Assembly (NCBI RefSeq): GCF_014851905.1
Contig: NZ_JACVAQ010000001.1
Location: forward strand, 1,302,001-1,366,000
Direction of reading: 5' to 3'
DNA: 64,000 nt
From: Pseudomonas sp. PDM14
GTDB lineage: Bacteria; Pseudomonadota; Gammaproteobacteria; Pseudomonadales; Pseudomonadaceae
This document shows, piece after piece, positions 19,672-28,552 of the stretch. Within the stretch, counting starts at the first letter, position 1. Each line of letters begins with the position of its first letter. Both the position numbers and the translations under genes were made by a program. The notes under the pieces were generated by a model. That model was not told the DNA's origin and ran no database searches. It saw nothing but the letters and a program-made list of their open reading frames with translations.

Positions 19672-20307
19672 ATGTCCAGCCACCCCACCTCCAGCAGACG
19701 CGCCCGCGGGCCTGCGTCACCCGAACGCCAGCTGCAGCGCCAGGCGGAACGCCGCGCGCGGCTGATCGCCGCCGCCATCGAGGTGTACGGGGAAAACGGC
19801 TACCGCCATTCGGGGGTCAAGCAGGTCTGTGAAAAGGCCGGACTGACCCAGCGCTATTTCTACGAGTCGTTCAGCCACAGCGACGAGCTGCTGGTGGCCT
19901 GCTACGACCTGATCACCCAGGCTCTGCTCGACGACATCGACCGCGCCGCCCAGGCCGCCGGCAGCGACAGCACGGCGCGCGGCAAGGCCATGCTGCTGGC
20001 CTACTTCCATGCGCTGAAGGACCAGCCGAAAGCCGCCAACGTGTTTCTCGTGGACATCCGCGGCATCAGCCCGACCGTCGACCAGGCCATCGAACGCACG
20101 CTCAAGGCCTTCGCCCAGCATGTCGCGCGGACCGTGCTACAGCCCGACAACCTGCCCGACGAGATGCTCCAGGCCGGCGTGCAGGGCGGCATCATCCACA
20201 TCGCCCTGCACTGGATCGCCAATGGCTACACGCCCTCGGTGGAGGCAGTGGCGGACATCGCGCTGAAGCTCAGCTCGGTGCTCCTGACGGACACGCCGGC
20301 ACGCTGA
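19672..20307 (+). CDS. TetR-family repressor of the monooxygenase operon
   Basis: This 211-aa protein has an N-terminal HTH, AAIEVYGENGYRHSGVKQVC, followed by EKAGLTQRYFYESFSHSDELL, and a ligand-binding C-terminal domain. The frame is open to 19636, but operator 2 would then be coding, so 19672 (MSSHPTSSRRARG) is preferred. It is divergent from the monooxygenase and is the likely repressor of both transcripts. Confidence 0.9.
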   Translation: MSSHPTSSRRARGPASPERQLQRQAERRARLIAAAIEVYGENGYRHSGVKQVCEKAGLTQRYFYESFSHSDELLVACYDLITQALLDDIDRAAQAAGSDSTARGKAMLLAYFHALKDQPKAANVFLVDIRGISPTVDQAIERTLKAFAQHVARTVLQPDNLPDEMLQAGVQGGIIHIALHWIANGYTPSVEAVADIALKLSSVLLTDTPAR

Positions 20308-20401
20308 ATCCGCCGGCCGCCCGGCACCGCACGTCGCCAGGCCGGAACGCCTGTGCCGCACGGCTATCCCAGCTCTATGCCCCACTATCCGGCTCGCGCA
20401 G

Positions 20402-20695
20402 ATGAAAGCCTCACCCCTCCCTTCTCACTGGCTGCTCGCGGTGCTGAGCTGGATCTTTCTGGCTCTGGCGGCGCTCCTGCTGCTGTCACTGGCCCACGGC
20501 TTGTGGAGCGGACGCCTCTACGTACCGGGCTCAGGTGCAGGATTGCTGCCGCACAACGTGGCGCAGAGCCCGGGGCTGTTCTGGATCGCGGCCCTGACGC
20601 GCCTGGTACTCGCTGGCGTGCTTGCCGGCCTGGGGCTGATCCTCATCCGCGCGCGACGCAAGTACCGGCCACTGCAGCGCCCCGCCGCGTCCTGA
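20402..20695 (+). CDS. Small two-helix membrane protein, unknown
   Basis: This encodes 97 aa with two hydrophobic segments (HWLLAVLSWIFLALAALLLL and LFWIAALTRLVLAGVLAGLGL) and a basic C-terminus (RARRKYRP). Third codon positions are mostly G or C, which favours a real gene. No ribosome site is obvious and I recognise no family. Confidence 0.6.
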   Translation: MKASPLPSHWLLAVLSWIFLALAALLLLSLAHGLWSGRLYVPGSGAGLLPHNVAQSPGLFWIAALTRLVLAGVLAGLGLILIRARRKYRPLQRPAAS

Positions 20696-20759
20696 CCCTA
20701 CCGCCATCGCCACCCCTAAGGCGCAGACGGCCACCTTTAGTACCAAGGAGTCCCTCGCC

Positions 20760-20993
20760 ATGAATCCAGCGGATCGAGTGTGTACAGCCGTGATGGGCGG
20801 TATGACCATGCGTGCAGTCAGCCGTGAGGAACTGCACATGGCGGTGATCGACGAAGCCGTGTTGCCGGAAGCTCGCTTCCTGCGCCTGCTGGCCACGGCG
20901 ATGCTGATCGAGGAACCCGCCCAGGCGCTGCAGCGTATTCAGGAACGTCTGCAGGAAATTTCCCCCAGCGCCGAGACGCCCGGATCGTCCTGA
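20760..20993 (+). CDS. Small hypothetical protein
   Basis: This encodes 77 aa with AAGGAG 10 bp before the ATG. It is soluble, with a helical C-terminal half (FLRLLATAMLIEEPAQALQR). No family is recognised. It is 64 bp after the small membrane-protein gene on the same strand, so they may be cotranscribed. Confidence 0.6.
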   Translation: MNPADRVCTAVMGGMTMRAVSREELHMAVIDEAVLPEARFLRLLATAMLIEEPAQALQRIQERLQEISPSAETPGSS

Positions 20994-21025
20994 ACCCAAG
21001 CGCCAAGGCTAGCGGACAGACGCCC

Positions 21026-21232
21026 TCAGACGGCTGAATGCCGATTCGCAGCCTGATGCAACGGACCGCCCTGAAACGTCGGCAGTTCGTAGGGCCAGCG
21101 ATACTTCCTCGGGAACACCGCCTCGCTGCGGGGCAGCTCCTGGGTCAGTGCCGCGCATGGCGAAGAAGAATGGGCGGTGTCGAGGGAATCGGAGCCGGAA
21201 ACGGCTGCATGGCGATCGGACAGGTAAGACAT
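21026..21232 (-). CDS. Small hypothetical protein, weak candidate
   Basis: This 68-aa frame starts MSYLSDRHAAVSGSDSL. AGGAAA lies 7 bp before the ATG, and third codon positions are GC-biased but less than in nearby genes. No domain or signal peptide is seen. It overlaps a longer opposite frame with no ribosome site. Confidence 0.4.
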   Translation of the reverse strand: MSYLSDRHAAVSGSDSLDTAHSSSPCAALTQELPRSEAVFPRKYRWPYELPTFQGGPLHQAANRHSAV

Positions 21233-21438
21233 CGAGGTTTCCTCATCGGCAAGGGGTCAACGACTTACTGGAGAGCACGCCCTGTGCCAATCGAATAACC
21301 CATCTAAGCCATTGATTCATAAGACACTACTCCTCAGCTACGGAATGCAAATTGCACGACCGCCCTACCCGGCCATGCATTCTGCAAGCCGCGTGCGCGA
21401 GGCTGATTCCCTTAGCGGATGAGTGCACCGGTATCGCC
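21233..21438. other. Non-coding stretch before the AraC remnant
   Basis: Nothing recognisable is seen here. It is less GC-rich around 21290-21360 and may carry the promoter of the small reverse-strand gene. Confidence 0.4.
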
Positions 21439-21673
21439 CTAACGCGCTGCGCCGAACTGCGTCCGGTGCTGCGCCGGCGATAACGTCAATACTCGGCTGA
21501 ACGACGCCAGGCTCTGGTAGCCGATCTCCAGCGCAGCGCTGCTGACGCTCGCCAGCGCGCCCTGCCGCAACTGCCAGGCGCATTAGCAACGCGTCCGGCG
21601 ATGTGCCGGCGACCCCACCGACGGCTCGCGTGAAGGTCGAGCGCGGCCTGCTGACCAGCGCGGGCCGCGCCAA
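21439..21673 (-). pseudogene. Remnant of an AraC-family regulator (C-terminal HTH)
   Basis: On the reverse strand one frame reads STFTRAVGGVAGTSPDALLMR, the link between the two AraC helix-turn-helices. About 10 codons later a second frame reads LEIGYQSLASFSRVL and LSPAQHRTQFGAAR, the second HTH and tail, and ends at a TAG (21439-21441). A frameshift with a small deletion separates the two parts, and the N-terminal domain is absent. It lies 226 bp upstream of lipA, so a lost lipase regulator is possible. Confidence 0.65.
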
Positions 21674-21796
21674 GCGCTACTCATTCGCCCATCCACGAGC
21701 GCCTGTTTCCGCCGGTAACGCCTCGTACATGCCACGAATGACGCGGGATTGGCCACGAACGCCAGTTTAGAGCCTCTACTCTAAAAATAGCCGAAT

Positions 21797-21813
21797 CCGG
21801 CACGCAAACTGCT
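21797..21813 (+). promoter_or_regulatory. Sigma-54-like promoter of lipA
   Basis: CCGGCACGCAAACTGCT has GG and GC exactly ten bases apart and keeps GGCAC and TGC of the -24/-12 consensus. It is about 87 bp before the lipA ATG. Lipase genes in other Pseudomonas are known to use sigma-54. Confidence 0.6.
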
Positions 21814-21890
21814 CTCAGCCGTTCGGCTGACGTACCGTTCTGGACAGTAACGGTTGCTCGACGCAGGGACGCAAAACCAGGAACGTTTGA

Positions 21891-22847
<957 letters not shown>

Positions 22848-22920
22848 AGCACGCGCCCCGAGACCACACTGGCTCGGGGTTGCTCGCGACCGGCGCCTGC
22901 AGCGCAGTAGATTCCGCTCA

Positions 22921-22950
22921 TGAAAAAGGCGCCCGAGGGCGCCTTTTTCA
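22921..22950. terminator. Bidirectional terminator between lipA and mvaU
   Basis: GAAAAAGGCGCCC and GGGCGCCTTTTTC form a perfect hairpin with a 3-base loop (GAG). A run on one side and T run on the other serve both converging genes. Confidence 0.92.
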
Positions 22951-22967
22951 TCTAGCGTGAGCCGCCG

Positions 22968-23327
22968 TTACTGCAGCCAGCCCTCGACCTTGTCGGCACC
23001 GAATTCGGCCTTCCAGGCTTTCAGCACCTTGTGGTTGCCACCTTTGGTTTCCACCACTTCACCGGTCTGCGGGTTCTTGTACACCTTCAGCTTGCGCTCG
23101 CGGCGCCCGCCCTGGGTGGCAGCGGCCTTGGGTGCGGCAGAGCGTTGCGGCTCGATGATCGCGACGATCTCGCGCAGGCCGAAATCGTACGCGGCCATCA
23201 GATCACGCAGCTTGGTCTCGAACTCGATCTCGCGCTTCAGACCATCATCGTTCTTCAAGGCATCGAGCTGCTTCAGCTGTTCGGCCAGTTGCGCTTCAAG
23301 AGCCTTGAACTCTGCGAGTTTCGACAT
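22968..23327 (-). CDS. mvaU: H-NS-family silencer, MvaT/MvaU type
   Basis: This 119-aa nucleoid protein has an N-terminal coiled-coil for dimerisation (MSKLAEFKALEAQLAEQLKQ onward) and a C-terminal DNA-binding domain with YKNPQTGEVVETKGGNHKVL, the MvaT-family AT-hook-like signature. From memory the N-terminus is closer to MvaU than to MvaT. It silences AT-rich DNA; an AT-rich exopolysaccharide leader lies about 2 kb away. Confidence 0.9.
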   Translation of the reverse strand: MSKLAEFKALEAQLAEQLKQLDALKNDDGLKREIEFETKLRDLMAAYDFGLREIVAIIEPQRSAAPKAAATQGGRRERKLKVYKNPQTGEVVETKGGNHKVLKAWKAEFGADKVEGWLQ

Positions 23328-23415
23328 GCTTCATTTCCCTGTTATGAGGTGTGTGCACAGCTTAAGTGGATGGCGACGGGTTTGCCAGAATCGCACGGGC
23401 AGCACCCGCCGACAG

Positions 23416-24798
23416 TTAACGGAGTGACTCGACCACGCGGTAGCACGGCACATAGGCGGCGCCACCGGGCAGTTTCATCCGGTGCTGCTCGACGAAGGCT
23501 TGCAGCAGTCGATCCAGCGGCTGCATCACCGCCGCATCGCCATGGATTTCATAGGGACCGTACTGCTCGATCAGGCGGATGCCCTTGTCCTTGACGTTGC
23601 CGGCGACAATGCCGGAGAACGCGCGACGCAGGTTGGCGGCCAGTTCGTGAGGCGGCAGCTCGCGACTCAGCTGCAGGGCGGCCATGTTGGCATGAGTCGG
23701 ATCGAACGGGCGCTGGAAACCCTCGTCGATCTTCAGCAGCCAGTTGAAGTGGAAGGCATCGTTGCGCTCGCGACGGAACTGCTTGACCGCCTTCAGGCCC
23801 TGGGCCATCTGCACCGCGACTTCCGCCGGGTCGTTGATGATCATCTGATAGCGCTGCTGCGCCTCTTCGCCCAGCGTGGCGCCGACGAAGGCATGCAGTT
23901 GCTGCAGATACGGCGCGGCGCTCTTCGGCCCGGTGAGGATGACCGGGAACGGCACCTCCCGGTTGTCCGGGTGCATGAGGATGCCGAGCAGGTAGAGGAA
24001 CTCCTCCGCCGTGCCGACGCCGCCGGGAAAAATGATGATGCCGTGGCCGACACGGACGAAGGCTTCGAGACGCTTCTCGATGTCCGGCAGGATCACCAGC
24101 TCGTTGACGATCGGGTTCGGCGCCTCGGCAGCGATGATCCCCGGCTCGGTCAGGCCCAGGTAACGGCCTCCGGTGATGCGCTGCTTGGCATGGCTGATGG
24201 TGGCGCCCTTCATCGGCCCCTTCATCACGCCCGGGCCGCAACCGGTGCAGACGTCGAGGCTGCGCAGACCAAGCTCGTGGCCAACCTTCTTGGTGTACCT
24301 GTATTCCTCTGTGCTGATCGAGTGGCCACCCCAGCACACCACGATCTTCGGCTCCACGCCGGGGCGCAACGTGCGCGCGTTGCGCAGCAGGTGGAAGACG
24401 TAGTCGGTGATGCCCTGCGAGCTGTCGAGGTCGATGCGCAGGCTGTCCAGTTCGTTCGCCGCGTAGACAATGTCGCGCAACGCGCTGAACAGCATCTCGC
24501 GGGTGCTGGCGATCATCTCGCCATCGACGAAGGCATCCGCCGGGGCGTTGAGCAGCTCCAGACGCACGCCACGGTCCTGCTGATGAATGCGCACCTCGAA
24601 GTCCTGATAGGCATCGAGGATGGTCTTGGCGTTGTCGATCTGCGCGCCGGTATTGAGGATGGCCAGGGCGCACTGGCGAAACAGTTTGTAGATGCTGCCC
24701 GAGCCGGCTTCGCTCAGTTGCTGCACTTCGCGCTGGGACAGGGTTTCCAGGCTGCCCTTGGGGCTGACCTGGGCATTGATGACATGTCGTGAGGGCAT
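23416..24798 (-). CDS. ppnN: Nucleotide 5'-monophosphate nucleosidase PpnN (LOG family)
   Basis: This 460-aa enzyme cleaves purine and pyrimidine 5'-nucleotides to base and ribose 5-phosphate and is known in E. coli as a (p)ppGpp target. The central lysine-decarboxylase/LOG fold has CTGCGPGVMKGPMKGA and IIFPGGVGTAEEF (P-G-G-x-G-T-x-x-E). N- and C-terminal PpnN domains flank it. ATG codons at 24798 and 24810 are both possible. The length is close to the E. coli protein (454 aa). Confidence 0.93.
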   Translation of the reverse strand: MPSRHVINAQVSPKGSLETLSQREVQQLSEAGSGSIYKLFRQCALAILNTGAQIDNAKTILDAYQDFEVRIHQQDRGVRLELLNAPADAFVDGEMIASTREMLFSALRDIVYAANELDSLRIDLDSSQGITDYVFHLLRNARTLRPGVEPKIVVCWGGHSISTEEYRYTKKVGHELGLRSLDVCTGCGPGVMKGPMKGATISHAKQRITGGRYLGLTEPGIIAAEAPNPIVNELVILPDIEKRLEAFVRVGHGIIIFPGGVGTAEEFLYLLGILMHPDNREVPFPVILTGPKSAAPYLQQLHAFVGATLGEEAQQRYQMIINDPAEVAVQMAQGLKAVKQFRRERNDAFHFNWLLKIDEGFQRPFDPTHANMAALQLSRELPPHELAANLRRAFSGIVAGNVKDKGIRLIEQYGPYEIHGDAAVMQPLDRLLQAFVEQHRMKLPGGAAYVPCYRVVESLR

Positions 24799-25601
24799 TC
24801 TCGGTTCCATGAGAGCGATGCACACGGGCCAGTGGCCACCGAGCATCAGAAGGTGAACGTCGCACGACGCCACCGGTTTCTCGCACCAGCCTGCCGTCTG
24901 CATGTTGCAGCGTTGCGAACCCACTGAGACTTGGGCCCACGGCGGTCGTGGCTGAAGCTGTGTTATTCGTCAGACAAGCGGATCGACGAGTCTGCTTCAT
25001 CGAGTGGGGTGACGGAGATCACCGATCACGCACTATAAGCCGTGGCAGCCCAAGGTAGAGAACGCTCGACAACGTAGCTGCCTTTCAACGTCCATGATCG
25101 CACCTGGCGCACCGCATCAGTGCGTGCCGCTCTGAATTGGCGAATTGCACGGTCAAAAGCGGAGAGGCCCTACTGCGGCTTAAAGTAATAAGACCGAACT
25201 AAACGAAAGCAGAAAATTATAGAAATATAACCAAATCGTATACCACAAATTAATCACAGAGATAATTAGGGAACTTTGGCGACACGCGCCGCACAGGAAA
25301 GTTCATATAAATATTCGCGCCTTTTCTAACTTAAATTCTTATTTAATAACATAGACATAGCCTTGTTATCGGGTAAGCTGTGCCGCGCAAACGCGCAAGC
25401 ACCCCGGACTTCCATATATAAAAAAATGACCAAATCAATACAAAATAATGACGCCATCAAACTGACATAAACCAACCGTATTATTCGGCAAGTTCAATGG
25501 CATATTTTGTGCTTTTGCTATACGGTGCCCACCCTGGTTATGCGGCGCCTCACTGGCGTCACCAGACCTTTCAACCAGCTATAGCTCGCGAAGGGAGTGA
25601 T
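24799..25601. other. Intergenic control region of the exopolysaccharide locus, AT-rich
   Basis: About 800 bp lie between the ppnN and rfaH starts. The ppnN-proximal part is of normal composition and holds an inverted repeat GGTGA-N6-TCACC (25008-25023). From about 25180 to 25500 it is strikingly AT-rich, with many A and T runs, unlike the rest of the window. No single promoter can be assigned with confidence. The composition is what MvaT/MvaU proteins bind. Confidence 0.7.
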
Positions 25602-26105
25602 ATGTCTATGGAAAGACTGAATCCTACGGCGTGGTACCTCTTGCAATGCAAGTCACGTCAGGACAGCCGTGCGGAAGAACACCTGCAACGGCAGAGCTAC
25701 ACCATCTTTCGCCCTCAACTTGCCACAGAGCGACTGCTCCGTGGCAAATTGCAGCCCGTTATCGAATCTCTCTTTCCTGGCTATCTGTTCATTCAGCTCA
25801 GCCACGAAGACAACTGGTCAGCGCTGCGCTCCACACGCGGAGTTAGTCGCATCGTCAGCTTCAATCAGGGACCTGCAACGGTAGCCGATCACGTAATCGA
25901 GAACTTGCGCACACGCTGCTCGGAACGATTACCTGACAAGTGCTTCCAACCGGGCGACAAGGTGAAAATCATGCAAGGACCTTTGAGCACGCTCGAAGGT
26001 ATCTTCCTGGCCATGGATGGCAACGAGAGGGTGAACATACTGCTGCAGTTGTTGAGCCGCGAACAACGCATTCGCGTGCCTCTAAGCCACGTGAAGATCG
26101 CCTGA
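25602..26105 (+). CDS. rfaH: RfaH-like transcription antiterminator (NusG paralogue)
   Basis: This 167-aa protein has an N-terminal NGN domain: WYLLQCKSRQDSRAEEHLQRQ (residues 9-29), LLRGKLQPVIESLFPGYLF and STRGVSRIVSF. A KOW-type C-terminal domain follows (PGDKVKIMQGPLSTLEGIFL). The pattern follows E. coli RfaH rather than NusG. AAGGGAG lies 4 bp before the ATG; an upstream frame from 25497 is not family-like. It heads the exopolysaccharide locus, and an ops element lies 104 bp after its stop. Confidence 0.93.
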   Translation: MSMERLNPTAWYLLQCKSRQDSRAEEHLQRQSYTIFRPQLATERLLRGKLQPVIESLFPGYLFIQLSHEDNWSALRSTRGVSRIVSFNQGPATVADHVIENLRTRCSERLPDKCFQPGDKVKIMQGPLSTLEGIFLAMDGNERVNILLQLLSREQRIRVPLSHVKIA

Positions 26106-26206
26106 AATCGATCGACACGGCCTGTAGAACCTGCCCCAAACGCCAACCGAACTCGTTAAACGCCACTACAGATATCCACGTCCTCAAGGAACTGACGAGT
26201 AACCTT

Positions 26207-26220
26207 GGGGCGGTAGCGTG
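26207..26220 (+). promoter_or_regulatory. ops element (RfaH recruitment site, JUMPstart core)
   Basis: GGGGCGGTAGCGTG contains the full E. coli ops 12-mer GGCGGTAGCGTG (26209-26220), including the internal GC-GGTA-GC that forms the hairpin contacted by RfaH. It is on the coding strand, in the leader between rfaH and the first structural gene, 54 bp before that start codon. Confidence 0.87.
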
Positions 26221-26273
26221 GGCGGCGCACAGACAATTCGATGGCGACGGCCAGACAGATAAAGGACAGTCAA

Positions 26274-26744
26274 ATGCGCGCCCTGATCGCTGCACTCTCT
26301 CTCGCGACGTTAAGCAGCACCGCACTCGCCGCCCCCGAAACGACCGCAGCGCTGCAGGCGGCCAACGTCAAGCTGAACGCGGATCAGATGCGGGCAATCG
26401 ACGCCGCCAACAGCGATGTCCTGGCGCAGCACCTGGGAGCGCTGGCACTGAGCGCTCCCGAGAACGCCACCGCGATCATCGCGGCAATCATTCCCATGCA
26501 CCCGGAGCTCGCCGGCCCGATCGTCGCGGCAATGGTCACGGCCATACCGGAGCAGACGGACGCCATTCTCGAGGCTGCCATCGCCGCCGCGCCCGATCAG
26601 GCTGCTGAGCTGGCGATGCTGGTTTCCGACATGGCGCCGACCGCCGCCGGGGGCAACTCGCTACTCAGCAGCACCGGCACCGGCGTTCCAGCAGGCAGCA
26701 ACGCGGGCACTGGCAGCGACAGTCGTACAGCAAGCCCGAACTGA
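26274..26744 (+). CDS. Secreted Ala-rich protein with four 15-residue repeats, unknown function
   Basis: This encodes 156 aa with AAGGA 7 bp before the ATG. A signal peptide (MRALIAALSLATLSSTALA) is followed by tandem helical repeats each starting Pro-(Glu/Asp): Pro62, Pro77, Pro92 and Pro107, exactly 15 residues apart, ending at Pro122. The tail is Ser/Gly/Thr-rich and probably disordered. It is the first gene after the ops element. No known family is recognised; a periplasmic or surface accessory to export is a guess. Confidence 0.78.
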   Translation: MRALIAALSLATLSSTALAAPETTAALQAANVKLNADQMRAIDAANSDVLAQHLGALALSAPENATAIIAAIIPMHPELAGPIVAAMVTAIPEQTDAILEAAIAAAPDQAAELAMLVSDMAPTAAGGNSLLSSTGTGVPAGSNAGTGSDSRTASPN

Positions 26745-26845
26745 TAAACCACACTCAAAAAACTGTTGAGCCATGAACACACGTGTTTGCCACCCAACAA
26801 CATTGCTGGCGCGGCAACAGCGGATCACAGAGCAAGGATATGCGC

Positions 26846-28006
26846 ATGACCTCCATCAGCCGGCTGGCTTTTCTGCTTGCAGCCCCCACGCTCCTGCCAG
26901 TGTCAGCCTGGGCCATCGAGCCGGAGAGTATTGACTTCCTCGGTCTGCAGCTCACTCCCACGCTCACCTTGGGGGAGACCTACGATGACAACTTCCGCGA
27001 GCTGGAAAACGATGAAGACGCTTCTTGGGTAACACAGATCAGCCCAGGCCTCGAACTACTCGCTGAGGACCGCAACAGCGCGTATCGCCTCACCTACAAA
27101 GGCAACAGCGAGATCTATCATGATGCGTCCGACGCCAGTAACACCGACCACATCGTCAAGCTAGAGAGCATCCTGGAGTTCAGCGCCCGCCAGCGTCTGA
27201 AGCTTGAGGCCGGGTACCGCAAGATCGAGGAGGTCAACTCGACGGCGGTATCGGGAGAGAACGACAAGTACCACAGCACATCGATTGGCGGGCTCTACAG
27301 CTTCGGCAGCCAGCAGGCACTCAACCGTATTGACCTGGGCGCCAGCTACGAAGAGCTGCGCTACGACAACAGCGATGGCATCAACGCCGACGAGGAGCGC
27401 GATACCTCCGCCTTCAGCGCTACCTGGCTGCATCGGCTGGGGGGCGCCACCTATGCGCTGCTCGAAGCACGGCACACGGATTACGACTACCTGATACCTG
27501 CCAGCCCGCGCAACAGCACCAACGATGCTCTGCTGCTGGGCGCAACCTGGGAAGCAACGGCCAAAACCACCGGCAAGCTGCGCGCGGGCTACGAGAAGAA
27601 AGACTTCGACGATAGCAGCCGCGAAGATCTGAACAGCCCCATGTGGGAGATCGGAATAGACTGGAGCCCGCGGACCTACTCGAAATTCAGCCTGACGGCT
27701 CGACGGGCCTTCGATGAGGGCGATGATGGCTCCGACGCGATCAAGAGCACCAGCACCCAACTCTCCTGGGGCCATGGCTGGACGGAGCGAATCACCTCCA
27801 CGCTCTCATTCGGCCTGACCCGAGAAGATTACGAAGGGCAGGCCCGGGAGGACGAGATCACCTCGGCGGGCCTCGCTCTCACCTACAAGATGCGCCGCTG
27901 GCTGGATATTGAAGTGGGCTATCGCTACCGGGACAACGATTCCAGCGCCGCCAACGAAAGCTTCCAGCGCAACGTGTACCTGATCAGCCTGACCGGCAGT
28001 CTCTGA
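26846..28006 (+). CDS. Outer-membrane beta-barrel of the export system (BBP2/VpsM/Wzp-like)
   Basis: This encodes 386 aa with a signal peptide (MTSISRLAFLLAAP, cleavage near AWAIEP) and alternating amphipathic strands throughout, ending VYLISLTGSL with a hydrophobic terminal strand. It resembles the putative beta-barrel porin 2 family found in exopolysaccharide operons. The start at 26846 is 7 bp after AAGGA; an ATG at 26840 is possible. It precedes a short polysaccharide-export protein that has no outer-membrane helix, so it may be the actual pore. Confidence 0.8.
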   Translation: MTSISRLAFLLAAPTLLPVSAWAIEPESIDFLGLQLTPTLTLGETYDDNFRELENDEDASWVTQISPGLELLAEDRNSAYRLTYKGNSEIYHDASDASNTDHIVKLESILEFSARQRLKLEAGYRKIEEVNSTAVSGENDKYHSTSIGGLYSFGSQQALNRIDLGASYEELRYDNSDGINADEERDTSAFSATWLHRLGGATYALLEARHTDYDYLIPASPRNSTNDALLLGATWEATAKTTGKLRAGYEKKDFDDSSREDLNSPMWEIGIDWSPRTYSKFSLTARRAFDEGDDGSDAIKSTSTQLSWGHGWTERITSTLSFGLTREDYEGQAREDEITSAGLALTYKMRRWLDIEVGYRYRDNDSSAANESFQRNVYLISLTGSL

Positions 28007-28024
28007 ATACCTCGAGTCGCATCC

Positions 28025-28552
28025 ATGATCCGAACCACCCTGTTCTTCCTGTTACTGCTGCTCGGCCATTCGGCCTTTGCCGAAAGCAACGGCCAGTACC
28101 AGCTGGCATCCGGAGACGTACTGCGTATTGCCGTATTCGGCGAGCCCGACCTGAGCTTCGATGAAATCCGCCTCAACGACGCTGGCACCTTCTCCTACCC
28201 CTTCATTGGACAAGTCAGGGCGCTCGGCAAAACACCAAACGAAGTCGAACAGCTGATCACCGAGAAGCTCCAGGACGGCTACCTGAGAGACCCACGCGTT
28301 TCCGTCAGCATGCTTACCTACCGCGAGTTCTATATCAGCGGCGAGGTGAACAAACCGGGCGGCTACCCCTATCAACCGGGTCTGACCCTGGAGCGCGCCA
28401 TTGCTTTGGCAGGCGGTCTGACCGAACGCGCATCGACCCGACGGGTAAACATCATGCGTGGCAGTGGCAGCGCCCGTCAGGCTGAGAAAGCCACTCTCGA
28501 AACCGCCATTCTTCCCGGCGACACCATCACCATCGAGCAGGGCTTTTTCTGA
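28025..28552 (+). CDS. Short polysaccharide export protein (Wza/OPX family)
   Basis: This encodes 175 aa with a signal peptide (MIRTTLFFLLLLLGHSAFA) but no lipobox Cys. The Poly_export domain is seen as YQLASGDVLRIAVFGEPDLS, and one SLBB domain as FYISGEVNKPGGYPYQPGLTLERA. At 175 aa it lacks the extra domains and C-terminal amphipathic helix of Wza (about 380 aa). Its stop overlaps the start of the kinase gene by one base. Confidence 0.92.
   Translation: MIRTTLFFLLLLLGHSAFAESNGQYQLASGDVLRIAVFGEPDLSFDEIRLNDAGTFSYPFIGQVRALGKTPNEVEQLITEKLQDGYLRDPRVSVSMLTYREFYISGEVNKPGGYPYQPGLTLERAIALAGGLTERASTRRVNIMRGSGSARQAEKATLETAILPGDTITIEQGFF

Noticed and set aside
23482..24792. A 436-codon open frame opposite ppnN
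   Set aside because: No family pattern, and the opposite strand has a clear PpnN sequence.
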